Under the pieces are notes generated by a model, which was not told the DNA's origin, ran no database searches, and saw only the letters and a program-made list of their open reading frames with translations. This document shows, piece after piece, positions 1-8,342 of a DNA stretch of 10,151 bases. The translations under genes and the position numbers were made by a program. The stretch's first letter is position 1. Each line of letters begins with the position of its first letter. This DNA comes from Gemmatimonadota bacterium (GTDB lineage Bacteria; Gemmatimonadota; Gemmatimonadetes; Palauibacterales; Palauibacteraceae). Location: positions 1 to 10,151 of the forward strand of contig JABDQB010000041.1 in assembly GCA_013042495.1 (NCBI GenBank), read 5' to 3'.

Positions 1-2230
1 TGTTGAAGTTGCTGGTTCGGGCCGCGCCCGCGCTTCTGGCATTCTGGGAGCGCTGCAGGTTCTGTCCCGTGGACGCACGCTGGGTCTGCTGGCGCTGGCC
101 CGATGGCTGCTGCTGCGGCCGCTGAACCTGGCCGGCGCGGTTCAGGTCCCCCTGGTTGATCTGACCGGTGCGGTTGCCCGCGGCGCTCCGGTCCATGGTG
201 CTGGCCCGCTCGCGAGCCGCGTCCCGGTTCACGGCGTCGTTGCCCTGCCAACCGTCCCGGGTGCGCTGCTCCCAGTTCCCGTTGTTGTTGCGAAATACAT
301 CCCCGTTCCGGTCCGCGAACACGTTGTTGTCCCGTCCCTCGGCGACCCGGCCACGGGCGTCTCCGCGCGCCCGGTCGGAGGGCACGTTCCGGTCGATGTT
401 CCTCGGCCGGTTGTAGATGTTGTTACGTCGCGCGGCGTTGGATCCCGCCCGATAACCCGCCCGAAATCCGGACCGGTAGCCCTGGTGCCAGCCGCGGTGG
501 AAGCCCCGGTGGTAGCCGCGCCACATCGACGGTCCCCACCACCCGCCGCGCCACCAGGAGCCCATACCGATGTGGAACGTGAACGGTCCGGTGCTCCAAC
601 CAAACCCGAAGCTCCAGCCCCACCAGGGGTTCCAGCGAGCGTGGAAGCCCCACGTCGCCGGTCGCGGGAAGAACCAGTGCCCGACCCAACCCGGATGGTG
701 CCAACCCGTGCCCCACACGACGACGGTGCGGTGGACGTAGCTATGCGTATAGCCGGGGTAGTAACCCACGTAGACCACTTCGGGCGTGGACTGATAGACC
801 TCCACGTAGGTCACGTTGTACACGGGGCTGTTGGCCGGAATCTGGTAGACCTCATCCGGCACCTCGGTGGCCACGGTCCACGAGCCCTCGGGGGAGTCCG
901 CCTCGTACCACACGCCTTCGTGTACGGCGTAGTACCTGTTCTCGACCTGGATCACCTGGTCGGCCGTGTTCGCGGCATAACTCATGTCGGTGCCCTCGAT
1001 GGGCTCGAACACCGGCTCTCCGTCGTACTCGACTTCGATCGTGGCGTCTCGCTTGATCGCGGCGGTCTGTGGAATCTCGTTCTCCATCGCGGCTTCTTTC
1101 GCTTGCTCGGTGCCGGCGACGGAAATCAGGAGGTGTCCCATGTCAGACTCGAACGGAATCTCCGCGAAGCCCTCCGGAAGCTGATCGGCCGGAACGTTGA
1201 CCCACGATCCGTCGAACGACTCGGACGCGAACCAGCGGCCGGACAGGATCACGAAGTAGCGGGCCGACTCGAGCTCGAGCAGCACGTCGCTCTCGGAATT
1301 GCTCACGTACATGAGATCCGTGCCGCTGATCGGCGTGAGCTCCGGCTGGCCATCGATCACGATCAGCTCGGTAGGCTCGGTGGCGACGATGATCGTGGGT
1401 GGCGAAACAGGCCCCTCGTCCTCCGCCTCCGCCTCGACTCCCTCTGGAAGTTCGTCCTCCGGGAGTTCCTCTTCGGGAGCCGGCTCGGGCGCCAGGGCCG
1501 CCACCTGCGCAGGCACCTGCTCGGTGACGGTCCACGGCCCGTCATATTCGGGCGCGCTGTACCACTCGTCTTCCCCCGCCGCCAGCCAATAAGTACGCGC
1601 GTTACGGTCGAAGATGATGGTGAAGGCCGTGTTCAGGACTCGCATCAGGTCCGAGCCTTCTACCTGCTGCAGGCGGGGTGCGCCGTCGATCGACACGAGG
1701 ACCGCAGGCTCGAGAGAGAATAGGATCACCGGCGGGTCCATGTTGAGTCCCTCGGCCGACTTCCGCCGGGTCTCCGCGAGCTCGAGGCTCGTGAGGAGGC
1801 GGTCCATCGCGATGTCGAGCTCCCAGGCGGGAATCTCCCGCTCGAGGATTTCCGCGAGCGAGTCGCGCTGGGCTTCTTCGGCTGCCGGAAAGCCGACCCG
1901 GGTCACGGTGAGGTCGTCCACCGAGGCGATGCGCTCGTCGCGATCGGTCTCCAGCCGCGCTTTGAACCACACGACACCGAACACGGGCTCCTCGTCCGGG
2001 CGCTCCACCGACACGGCCGCGCGGCCCGAGAGCATGTTGCCGTCGAGGGCCTCCGGCTGCGGCTGGAAGACGAGCACGCTCGCCGCGTCCACCGGGATCT
2101 CGCGTGGCCAACCCTCTTCCGGTTCCTCCTGGAGCGCGGCAAAGGCCACGCCCGAAACGGCGGCGAGCAGCAGCGCTGCCACAAGCAGTCTCGCCCCGCG
2201 AACGTTCAGCATACGAAACAGAGATTCCAT
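1..2230 (-). CDS. Large exported envelope protein, 'carbohydrate-binding family V/XII'-like (3' end outside window)
   Basis: An uninterrupted minus-strand frame of 743 codons starts at ATG 2230 and has no stop before the window edge, so the C-terminus is missing. Residues 1-31 form a signal peptide (Arg-containing start, LLVAALLLAAVSG core, likely cleavage after A29-F30-A31). Residues 45-160 are a mixed domain, followed by three related modules at 176-246, 286-358 and 395-466, with an acidic Pro/Glu linker at 249-273. Residues 468-500 contain YNVTYVEVY and VVYVGYYPGY, 505-590 are dense in Trp, Gly, His and Tyr, and 600-743 are rich in Arg, Asn and Gln. From memory, this order matches large bacterial proteins labelled 'carbohydrate-binding family V/XII' or 'autotransporter'; no biochemical role is known to me. 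An AAAGG motif lies 9 bases before the ATG. It follows the TetR gene by 28 bases, so co-transcription is likely. Open frame certain, family likely, function unknown. Confidence 0.85.
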   Translation of the reverse strand, partial: MESLFRMLNVRGARLLVAALLLAAVSGVAFAALQEEPEEGWPREIPVDAASVLVFQPQPEALDGNMLSGRAAVSVERPDEEPVFGVVWFKARLETDRDERIASVDDLTVTRVGFPAAEEAQRDSLAEILEREIPAWELDIAMDRLLTSLELAETRRKSAEGLNMDPPVILFSLEPAVLVSIDGAPRLQQVEGSDLMRVLNTAFTIIFDRNARTYWLAAGEDEWYSAPEYDGPWTVTEQVPAQVAALAPEPAPEEELPEDELPEGVEAEAEDEGPVSPPTIIVATEPTELIVIDGQPELTPISGTDLMYVSNSESDVLLELESARYFVILSGRWFASESFDGSWVNVPADQLPEGFAEIPFESDMGHLLISVAGTEQAKEAAMENEIPQTAAIKRDATIEVEYDGEPVFEPIEGTDMSYAANTADQVIQVENRYYAVHEGVWYEADSPEGSWTVATEVPDEVYQIPANSPVYNVTYVEVYQSTPEVVYVGYYPGYTHSYVHRTVVVWGTGWHHPGWVGHWFFPRPATWGFHARWNPWWGWSFGFGWSTGPFTFHIGMGSWWRGGWWGPSMWRGYHRGFHRGWHQGYRSGFRAGYRAGSNAARRNNIYNRPRNIDRNVPSDRARGDARGRVAEGRDNNVFADRNGDVFRNNNGNWEQRTRDGWQGNDAVNRDAARERASTMDRSAAGNRTGQINQGDLNRAGQVQRPQQQPSGQRQQTQRASTGQNLQRSQNARSAGAARTSNFN
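833..1705 (-). repeat. Three tandem ~70-residue modules inside the envelope protein
   Basis: Modules at residues 176-246, 286-358 and 395-466 share one pattern: a beta strand plus 'IDG.P.L' or 'YDGEPVF', then 'EGSDLM', 'SGTDLM' or 'EGTDMS', a short strand, 'R.Y' (RTYWL, ARYFV, NRYYA), a 'W(Y/F)' pair (EWYS, RWFA, VWYE), then 'DGPW', 'DGSW' or 'EGSW', then a strand ending in VP. Spacing between the (G)(S/T)D motifs is about 109-110 residues. The copies are diverged at the protein level, so this is an old internal duplication, not a recent DNA repeat. Modules 1 and 2 are separated by an acidic linker. Confidence 0.75.
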
Positions 2231-2258
2231 CGGATCGGACCTTTCGAGATTCCGGTCA

Positions 2259-2816
2259 TTACCTGTTGGTGAGCAACGCGACGCGCAGGTGCAACAGCTC
2301 GCGCAGCCGCTTCTTGGCAACCCGCGAGTAGATGTCCGTCTCGGCCGAGTGATAGCAGACGAAGAGCCGGGTCCTCATCTCCAGTTCGTCGCCTTCGAAA
2401 CCGAGCTCGGCGAAGGCCTGCCCGACATAGTCCAGGCGCTTGCGCAACACGTCGTCCACGTGACGGGCCACCATCGCGTCGCGCGCAGCCCAGGCCCGAA
2501 AGGACCGGTCGTAGCGCGAGAGATCGTTGTCCTGAACCATCTCCGCCACCCGCAATAGCCGGCTCTTGGGATCGAGATCGCGCAGTTCCGGATTCTCGGA
2601 CAGGACCTCGGTGTACTCGTGCGCCCAGTAGTCGAGTAGCTGTCTGATGAGGTCTCGCCGGTCTTCGAAGTGCCAGTAGAAGCCGCTCTTGGCGATTCCG
2701 AGGTCCCGGGCCAGCCGCTCGATCTGGACCGCCTTCACACCTTCGTCTCCGAGGACCCGCATGGCCGCTTCGAACCACTCCGCCCTGCTGACTCGCTTCT
2801 TTCTGCCAGTGCTCAT
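2259..2816 (-). CDS. TetR/AcrR-family transcriptional regulator
   Basis: This 185-residue protein has the usual TetR length and layout. The N-terminal DNA-binding domain (about residues 10-56) contains the helix-turn-helix, with VQIERLARDLGIAKS followed by GFYWHFEDRRDL (residues 30-56). The 'S-G-F-Y-W-H-F' recognition helix and following 'DRRDL' are hallmark TetR residues. The C-terminal half is helical and would bind a small ligand, which cannot be predicted. The gene is divergent from the MBL-sulfatase operon and lies just upstream of the envelope-protein gene on the same strand, so it may control one or both and itself. The ATG at 2816 has only a weak Shine-Dalgarno (GGACGAG about 7 bases upstream). 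Family assignment is secure; target and ligand are inference. Confidence 0.92.
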   Translation of the reverse strand: MSTGRKKRVSRAEWFEAAMRVLGDEGVKAVQIERLARDLGIAKSGFYWHFEDRRDLIRQLLDYWAHEYTEVLSENPELRDLDPKSRLLRVAEMVQDNDLSRYDRSFRAWAARDAMVARHVDDVLRKRLDYVGQAFAELGFEGDELEMRTRLFVCYHSAETDIYSRVAKKRLRELLHLRVALLTNR

Positions 2817-2878
2817 TCCAGCACTCGTCCTATTGTTGACCCGCGGACGGCACGTATGCCCGACAGTACGATCTAAAA

Positions 2879-2891
2879 ACTAACCGTTCGT
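2879..2891. promoter_or_regulatory. Candidate TetR operator in the divergent intergenic region
   Basis: The sequence ACTAACCGTTCGT is an odd-length imperfect palindrome of form ACnAACnGTTnGT, with five of six base pairs symmetric around a central base. TetR regulators commonly bind short palindromes of this kind beside their own gene. On the minus strand it overlaps the TTGACG hexamer at 2889-2894, a possible -35 element for the TetR gene, which would suit autorepression. The -10 partner is poor, so this is a plausible site and not a proven one. Confidence 0.4.
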
Positions 2892-2939
2892 CAACCGAGA
2901 TGGTGAAATACGCTGGTCGCACAACCTCGTCCTGAAAAC

Positions 2940-2968
2940 TGGACGGATGCGTACAGTATAGCTATGCT
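2940..2968 (+). promoter_or_regulatory. Candidate sigma-70-type promoter for the MBL-sulfatase operon
   Basis: TGGACG (2940-2945) and TATGCT (2963-2968) each match the -35 and -10 consensus at four of six positions and are separated by 17 bases. They sit in the only AT-rich patch before the operon (GTATAGCTATGCTTAG) and would give a leader of about 70 bases. An 8-base perfect palindrome, ATAGCTAT (2958-2965), overlaps the -10. Weak matches in a high-GC genome, so low confidence. Confidence 0.3.
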
Positions 2969-3044
2969 TAGCGTTGCGCTGGCCGCAAGGCTGCCAGACG
3001 CGCACAGAAACAGCTCATGATCGATCTTAGCGGGAGGATGAACC

Positions 3045-4367
3045 ATGCGTAAGTTGCTCGTGGTACCCGCAGGGTTCGGCGTAATCGCCCTGGCCCTGGG
3101 AGCTTACCATCTGGGCCGCGCCGACCAGCAGGCCGGGGTCGAGAGGCTTGCGGCACCAGCCCTCTACGCCGCCGACGCCAATGCGTTCGTCGGGCTCGAA
3201 GCGGGATCTGCCCTTCCACAGGAGGGGCCGACGTTCAGTCCGACCGCGGCCCTCGAGGATCGGGACGTCTACTATCCGGGCACCGAAGCCCTCTCCCCGG
3301 ACGAAATGCGCATCATCGCATGCGGAACCGGAATGCCCAATGCGAGACCGAAGCAGGCCGCCGCCTGCTGGCTCGTGGAACTCGGCAACGGCGACAAGTT
3401 CATCTTCGACATCGGGACGGGCTCGGCCGAGCGCCTCTCGGCCATGAAGATCCCCTACGATTACCTGGACAAGGTGTTCATCGGGCACCTGCACTCCGAC
3501 CACTTTGGGGACATGGATGCCCTGTGGGTCGGCGGCGTTGTCGGCAATCGAGTCAACCCGATGAGGGTGTGGGGGCCTGCGGGGCACCAACCGGAGTTCG
3601 GTACCGCCTATGCCATCGAGCACATGCAGAAGATGCTGACGTGGGACAAGGGCTCCCGGCTCGGCAACGTGGACATTCGGGGCCTGGAGATCACGCTGAA
3701 CGAGTTTGACTATCGCGAAGTGAACCAGGTGATCTACCAGGAGAACGGCGTCACGATCCGCACGATCCCGGCGATTCACGCTCTGGACGGGCCGGTCAGC
3801 TTCATCCTCGAGTGGAACGGGCTCAAGTTCGCCTATTCGAGCGACACGTTCCCCAACAAGTGGTGGCTCGAGCACTCGGTGGGAGCGGACATCGCCATTC
3901 ACGAGTGTTTCGCGCCCCCGTCGGTGCTGATCGACAAGCAGAAGTTCACGGCCGGGGCCGCCCTCAACGTCGGGACGCAGGTGCACACCTCGCCGGCGCA
4001 ATTCGGCAAGGTCATGGCCGAGACACGGCCGCGCATGGCGGTCGGATACCACTTCTTCAACGACTTCGATACGCAGCCCGCGGTTCTTGCTGACATCCGC
4101 AAGACGTATGACGGGCCGCTGGCGCTGGCCACCGATTACATGGTCTTCAACGTGACCGAGGATGACGTCCGCGTACGGATGGCCGCGATCGATGAGGACA
4201 TCTGGCCGCAGCCCGCGACACAGCCGAAGCTGCCGCCGGACCTGAGTCAGCAGATCGGGTTCTCAGACTTCATAACGGACGGGCGCGTGCCCTTCTCTGA
4301 AGTCGTGGAGCAGCTGTACGACGACATCAATGCCGAGTACGAAACGAGCGTCCCATACCCGGAGTGA
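3045..4367 (+). CDS. Exported metallo-beta-lactamase-fold hydrolase (arylsulfatase/RNase Z-like; GntH-like)
   Basis: This 440-residue protein begins with a hydrophobic stretch (about residues 4-24) that acts as a signal peptide or uncleaved membrane anchor; no clean signal-peptidase site is visible. The metallo-beta-lactamase fold starts near residue 89 (MRIIACGTGMP). The zinc-binding signature HLHSDH supplies H148, H150, D152 and H153, with further likely ligands H245 (PAIHALD), D267 (SSDT) and H336 (GYHFF), so two metal sites look complete. GTGMP and the ligand spacing put it near RNase Z and zinc-dependent alkyl/aryl sulfatases. From memory the sequence resembles proteins auto-named 'guanitoxin biosynthesis MBL-fold hydrolase GntH', but no other gene of that pathway is here. 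GGGAGG (3032-3037) sits 7 bases before the ATG. It precedes the sulfatase gene by 42 bases, so they probably form an operon acting outside the cytoplasm. Fold and metal site certain, substrate unknown. Confidence 0.9.
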   Translation: MRKLLVVPAGFGVIALALGAYHLGRADQQAGVERLAAPALYAADANAFVGLEAGSALPQEGPTFSPTAALEDRDVYYPGTEALSPDEMRIIACGTGMPNARPKQAAACWLVELGNGDKFIFDIGTGSAERLSAMKIPYDYLDKVFIGHLHSDHFGDMDALWVGGVVGNRVNPMRVWGPAGHQPEFGTAYAIEHMQKMLTWDKGSRLGNVDIRGLEITLNEFDYREVNQVIYQENGVTIRTIPAIHALDGPVSFILEWNGLKFAYSSDTFPNKWWLEHSVGADIAIHECFAPPSVLIDKQKFTAGAALNVGTQVHTSPAQFGKVMAETRPRMAVGYHFFNDFDTQPAVLADIRKTYDGPLALATDYMVFNVTEDDVRVRMAAIDEDIWPQPATQPKLPPDLSQQIGFSDFITDGRVPFSEVVEQLYDDINAEYETSVPYPE

Positions 4368-4409
4368 GAAGGGCGTACCAGAACGAAGACATGTCGTAAG
4401 GGGGAGACG

Positions 4410-6101
4410 ATGACGCGCTACTGGCTCCTGACCGTGTCAGTGTCTTTCCTGGCGCTGGCGGGGTGCGGTACCGACACCGATATCGAAACCGAAGCGGAGC
4501 CCCAGGCCCGCCCGAACATCCTGCTGATCGTCGCGGATGACCTGGGCTACAGCGACGTCGGGGCGTTCGGCGGCGAGATTCGCACGCCCACGATCGATCA
4601 GCTCGCGGCCGAGGGCCTGCGGTTCTCCAGCTTCCATGCGCTGCCCACGTGCTCACCGACCCGGTCGGCACTCCTGTCGGGCAACGACAACCACGTCGCC
4701 GGCCTGGGCGTGATGGGCGAGTTCATCTATCCGGAGATCGCCGACCTGCCCGGCTACGAGGGTCATCTGTCCGACCAGGTCGCCACGATTCCCGAGATTC
4801 TGCGCGGGGCCGGCTATCACACCTACATGGCCGGGAAGTGGCACCTGGGCGAAGATGATGCACGGAGCCCGTACGCCCGGGGCTTTGAGCAGACGTTTAC
4901 GATGATGAACGGCGGGGGCAGTCACTGGGCGGACATGCGTCCCCTGCACCCATCGGAGATGATCTACAGGAGGAACGGGCAGCGGATCGAGGCGCTGCCG
5001 GACGACTTCTACTCGTCGAAGGACTACACGGATGCGCTGATCGAATTCATCGACAGCAACAAGGACGACGGGAACCCTTTCTTCGCCTACATGTCGTACA
5101 CGGCCCCTCACGACCCACTGCACGCTCCGGCCGAGTACACCGCGAAGTACAGCGGCCAGTACGACTACGGTTGGGACGCGCTGGCCGTGCGGCGACTCTC
5201 CAGACTCCAGGAGCTCGGCCTGGTGCCCCCGGACATCATGGAGTTTCCACCGAACTTCATGACGCGCGAGTGGGATTCCCTGTCGGCCGAGGACAAGGCA
5301 GCCTATGCCCGTGACATGGAAGTCTATGCGGCCATGGTCGAGTACATGGACATGTCGATCGGGCGCCTGTTCGACTGCCTGCGAGAACACGGGCTGTACG
5401 AGAACACGCTGATCGTCTTCTTCTCCGACAACGGTGCGAACGGAGCTCACGCGACGGCGTATCCGGGCAACGCCGATGGCAGCTACCTGGCTACGTTCGA
5501 CAACTCGCTGGAGAACCGGGGCCTCCCCGGCTCCTTCATCGACCTGGGGCCAAGCTGGGCCCAGGCCAGTTCAGCACCCTTCAGGTTCTTCAAGAGTTTC
5601 ACCGCGGAGGGTGGAATCAAGTCGCCGCTGATCGCCAAGATGCCTGGAACGACGAGCACGGCCGGCCAGTGGAACCACGCCTTACTGCACGTGACGGACG
5701 TCATGCCGACGTTCCTCGAGGCGGCCGGCGCTGCCTACCCGCAGACTCTCGATGGAAGGCCGATCCGGCAGCCCATCGGCAGGTCGATGGTGCCGCTCCT
5801 CGACGGTACGAAACAGAGCATCCGCGAAAACGAAGGCATCGGCTACGAGCTGTTCGAGATGAGGGCGTACTTCCAGGACGACTGGAAGCTGCTCCGCCTT
5901 CCGGAACCCTTCGGCACGGGCACGTGGGAGCTCTACAACCTGGCGCTGGATCCCTGTGAGATGCATGACGTGTCGGCAGAGAATCCCGACGTCAAGGCGG
6001 CTATGGTCGAAGCCTGGCAGCGATACGCCGAGGCGAACGACGTTGTGGACCACGAAGGACGCTTCGACGCGGCGTATCGGGCCGCCTACGGAGACCACTG
6101 A
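4410..6101 (+). CDS. atsA: Type I (formylglycine-dependent) arylsulfatase, lipoprotein
   Basis: This 563-residue protein hydrolyses sulfate esters using a formylglycine made from a cysteine. The maturation motif is C-S-P-T-R at residues 81-85 (C81, R85). Expected metal and catalytic residues are present: D43 and D44 (VADDLGYSD), K143 and H145 (AGKWHLG), H234 (APHDPL), D340 and N341 (SDNGANG) and K404 (GGIKSPL). Long stretches, including the region after the active site and a C-terminal 'GYELFEMRA', 'DWKLL', 'LYNLALDP' series, match the Pseudomonas aeruginosa AtsA type (sulfatase subfamily S1_4) as I remember it. Unlike cytosolic AtsA, it has a lipobox, L16-A17-G18-C19, with Gly at +2, so it should be an outer-membrane or periplasmic lipoprotein. 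GGGGGAG (4400-4406) lies 3 bases before the ATG. No formylglycine-generating enzyme is in the window. The symbol reflects family only; the natural substrate is unknown. Confidence 0.95.
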   Translation: MTRYWLLTVSVSFLALAGCGTDTDIETEAEPQARPNILLIVADDLGYSDVGAFGGEIRTPTIDQLAAEGLRFSSFHALPTCSPTRSALLSGNDNHVAGLGVMGEFIYPEIADLPGYEGHLSDQVATIPEILRGAGYHTYMAGKWHLGEDDARSPYARGFEQTFTMMNGGGSHWADMRPLHPSEMIYRRNGQRIEALPDDFYSSKDYTDALIEFIDSNKDDGNPFFAYMSYTAPHDPLHAPAEYTAKYSGQYDYGWDALAVRRLSRLQELGLVPPDIMEFPPNFMTREWDSLSAEDKAAYARDMEVYAAMVEYMDMSIGRLFDCLREHGLYENTLIVFFSDNGANGAHATAYPGNADGSYLATFDNSLENRGLPGSFIDLGPSWAQASSAPFRFFKSFTAEGGIKSPLIAKMPGTTSTAGQWNHALLHVTDVMPTFLEAAGAAYPQTLDGRPIRQPIGRSMVPLLDGTKQSIRENEGIGYELFEMRAYFQDDWKLLRLPEPFGTGTWELYNLALDPCEMHDVSAENPDVKAAMVEAWQRYAEANDVVDHEGRFDAAYRAAYGDH

Positions 6102-6251
6102 GCCGGGCCCACCAACGAGGGGATCGAGGATAGGCATAGAATCATCGAAGCCGGGCCACCGTCTGAACCGCGGCTGGCGCTTCGAGCTGCTGTACATGTT
6201 CGAGGACACGCGGAACACACCGGGGGGAGACTTCGAGCGGTCGAACAACGT

Positions 6252-6272
6252 CGGGCGCCTTCCGGGCGCCCG
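6252..6272. terminator. Hairpin between the sulfatase and the toxin-antitoxin pair
   Basis: CGGGCGCC and GGCGCCCG form a perfect 8-bp stem around the loop TTCCG, about 150 bases after the sulfatase stop and 80 bases beyond the antitoxin stop on the other strand. It lies between convergent genes and could end transcription from both sides. There is no T-tract, so a classical intrinsic terminator is not shown. Apart from this and a short imperfect direct repeat (AGCCGGGCC at about 6101 and 6150), I see nothing in 6102-6351. Confidence 0.4.
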
Positions 6273-6351
6273 TCTCACCATCGCGGGGCTTAGGCTACGC
6301 CGGTCTCATCGCAGGTAGGGGGACGGGAAGATCTTGACGATCGGCGGGACA

Positions 6352-6675
6352 TCACTTGGCCGCAGCCTTGCGAGCCCGTCTCTGACGCGGCCGGACAACG
6401 TCGAGCACGGCCTCCGGGTGGAAGGCCGCGACGCGAAGCAAGACCCTGGCGGGCCCGCGCGGAATGCGACGACCTTGCTCCCAGTTCTGAAGAGTCCGGA
6501 CGCTGATGCCCATAAGAGAGGCGAACTTGGCCTGCGACAGCCCGTACTGCTCCCGAATGGCTGCGACATCCGCTTCCGGGATCTCAAAGGTACGAGCGGC
6601 ATGTTCACGCTCTCGAAGGATGCTACTGCCCTGACGGACGCTCTCCTCGAGTTCCCGGAACAGTTCGTCCTTCAC
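6352..6675 (-). CDS. nadS: NadS-type HTH antitoxin (XRE family)
   Basis: The 107-residue protein is the likely antitoxin and autorepressor of the preceding toxin gene. Residues 1-30 (ELFRELEESV, then a linker ending RTFEIPEADV) are the typical N-terminal segment; residues 37-70 are a Cro/C1 helix-turn-helix with IREQYGLSQAKFASLMGIS and VRTLQNWEQGRR. The following GPARVLLRVAAFHPEAVL matches the NadS/HigA-2 family end, and the tail is basic (RQRRARKAAAK). It starts with GTG at 6675, overlapping the toxin stop by four bases (GTGA), with a strong Shine-Dalgarno (GAGGAGGAG, 6681-6689) inside the toxin's last codons, so translational coupling is expected. Toxin-before-antitoxin order is usual for HigBA-like systems. 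Confidence 0.88.
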   Translation of the reverse strand: MKDELFRELEESVRQGSSILREREHAARTFEIPEADVAAIREQYGLSQAKFASLMGISVRTLQNWEQGRRIPRGPARVLLRVAAFHPEAVLDVVRPRQRRARKAAAK

Positions 6676-6953
6676 TTGTACTCCTCCTCTACGATCCGGC
6701 GCAGGATCTTCCTCTGATCACGGGTTAGATCGCTGCGCTCGTTCTTGGCGAACATCATCAGCAACAGGATCGTGTCGTGAACCCTGGCCCAATAGTAGAT
6801 GATGCGAACGCCACCGCTCTTGCCGCGGCCGGAGCCGCGCCACCGTATCTTCCGCAGACCGCCGGTACCCGGAATAAGAGATCCTGCCTCAGGGTCCGCT
6901 GCGAGGCGCAGCTGAAGTAGACGATAGCTCTCCGCATCGAGCAGGCTCTGCAC
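6672..6953 (-). CDS. RelE/HigB-like toxin, short N-terminus
   Basis: The 93-residue product matches the RelE/ParE-superfamily toxin paired with NadS antitoxins, presumably a ribosome-dependent mRNA interferase that inhibits translation. Family landmarks are PEAGSLIPGTGGLRKIRW (21-38), GRGKSGGVRIIYYW (42-55), a hydrophobic strand ILLLMMFAKNE (62-72), and DLT...RRIVEEEYK at the C-terminus. The only in-frame start is GTG at 6953. Relatives usually begin about 12-15 residues earlier with something like 'F..R.(V/I)'; here the codons upstream of GTG still read FRRIRRVQ, but no ATG, GTG or TTG occurs in them before an in-frame TAG at 7008-7010. The N-terminal strand or helix may therefore be missing, a non-canonical start may be used, or the gene may be damaged. 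The toxin is followed by its antitoxin with a four-base overlap. Confidence 0.8.
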   Translation of the reverse strand: MQSLLDAESYRLLQLRLAADPEAGSLIPGTGGLRKIRWRGSGRGKSGGVRIIYYWARVHDTILLLMMFAKNERSDLTRDQRKILRRIVEEEYK

Positions 6954-7228
6954 CCGCCTGATTCTGCGAAAACGCGAGGAAGGTGGACGCTCCGTACCTT
7001 CGTGACTCTATGCGAGGAGATTCAAGAAAGGTTCAACCAGGCTAGTCGGCTCTGGGCCCCGGGGGGGAACCGGCTGGGGCATGCCGATGACACGTACCTC
7101 GCTCCAGGGCCCGTCTACCTGGTAATGCCCCCGGAGTAGAGAGATATCCCTATTAACCGCTCGACAGAAACTGCATGTTGAGTCCAACTAACGTCTCCCG
7201 GGGGTGCCCGCTGATCCCTGAAGATATC
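6954..7228. other. Intergenic stretch upstream of the toxin and downstream of the HAD gene
   Basis: No convincing gene lies here. It contains GC-rich low-complexity sequence (GGGCCCCGGGGGGG near 7055-7070), a roughly matching inverted pair (GCCCCCGGAG near 7125 and CTCCCGGGGG near 7195) and two copies of GGATATCT as read on the minus strand. A short minus-strand frame with a TTG start at 7187 runs to the TAG at 7008-7010 (59 codons, including GHYQVDGPWSEV and PPRGPEPTSLVEPF) and is unrecognised. The toxin-antitoxin promoter is presumably in this stretch, but I cannot place it. Confidence 0.35.
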
Positions 7229-8263
<1,035 letters not shown>

Positions 8264-8293
8264 TGCTTCACCCTTCATCCTTTCACCATTGGA

Positions 8294-8320
8294 CCGGGCC
8301 GCGCGATTCGCGGCTCCCGG
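8294..8320 (-). terminator. Strong hairpin between sodA and the HAD gene
   Basis: On the minus strand CCGGG-A-GCCGCG pairs with CGCGGC-CCGG(G) around the loop AATCG, giving an 11-bp GC-rich stem with one bulged A, just after the sodA stop. No U-tract follows. It could attenuate read-through into the HAD gene, stabilise the sodA mRNA 3' end, or end sodA transcription if the HAD gene has its own promoter. Confidence 0.4.
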
Positions 8321-8342
8321 TTTGACCGCAAGGCCTGAAACG

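Noticed and set aside
485..1723. Plus-strand open frame of 412 codons
   Set aside because: It lies opposite the 743-codon envelope-protein frame and its product has no domain; GC-rich genes often create long antisense frames.
3027..4052. Minus-strand open frame of 341 codons
   Set aside because: It is antisense to the clearly recognised MBL hydrolase with its complete zinc ligands.
3045..4367. Guanitoxin biosynthesis locus
   Set aside because: Only the MBL-fold enzyme resembles GntH; none of the other pathway enzymes are present.
4653..5450. Minus-strand open frame of 265 codons
   Set aside because: It is antisense to the sulfatase active-site region and has no recognisable product.
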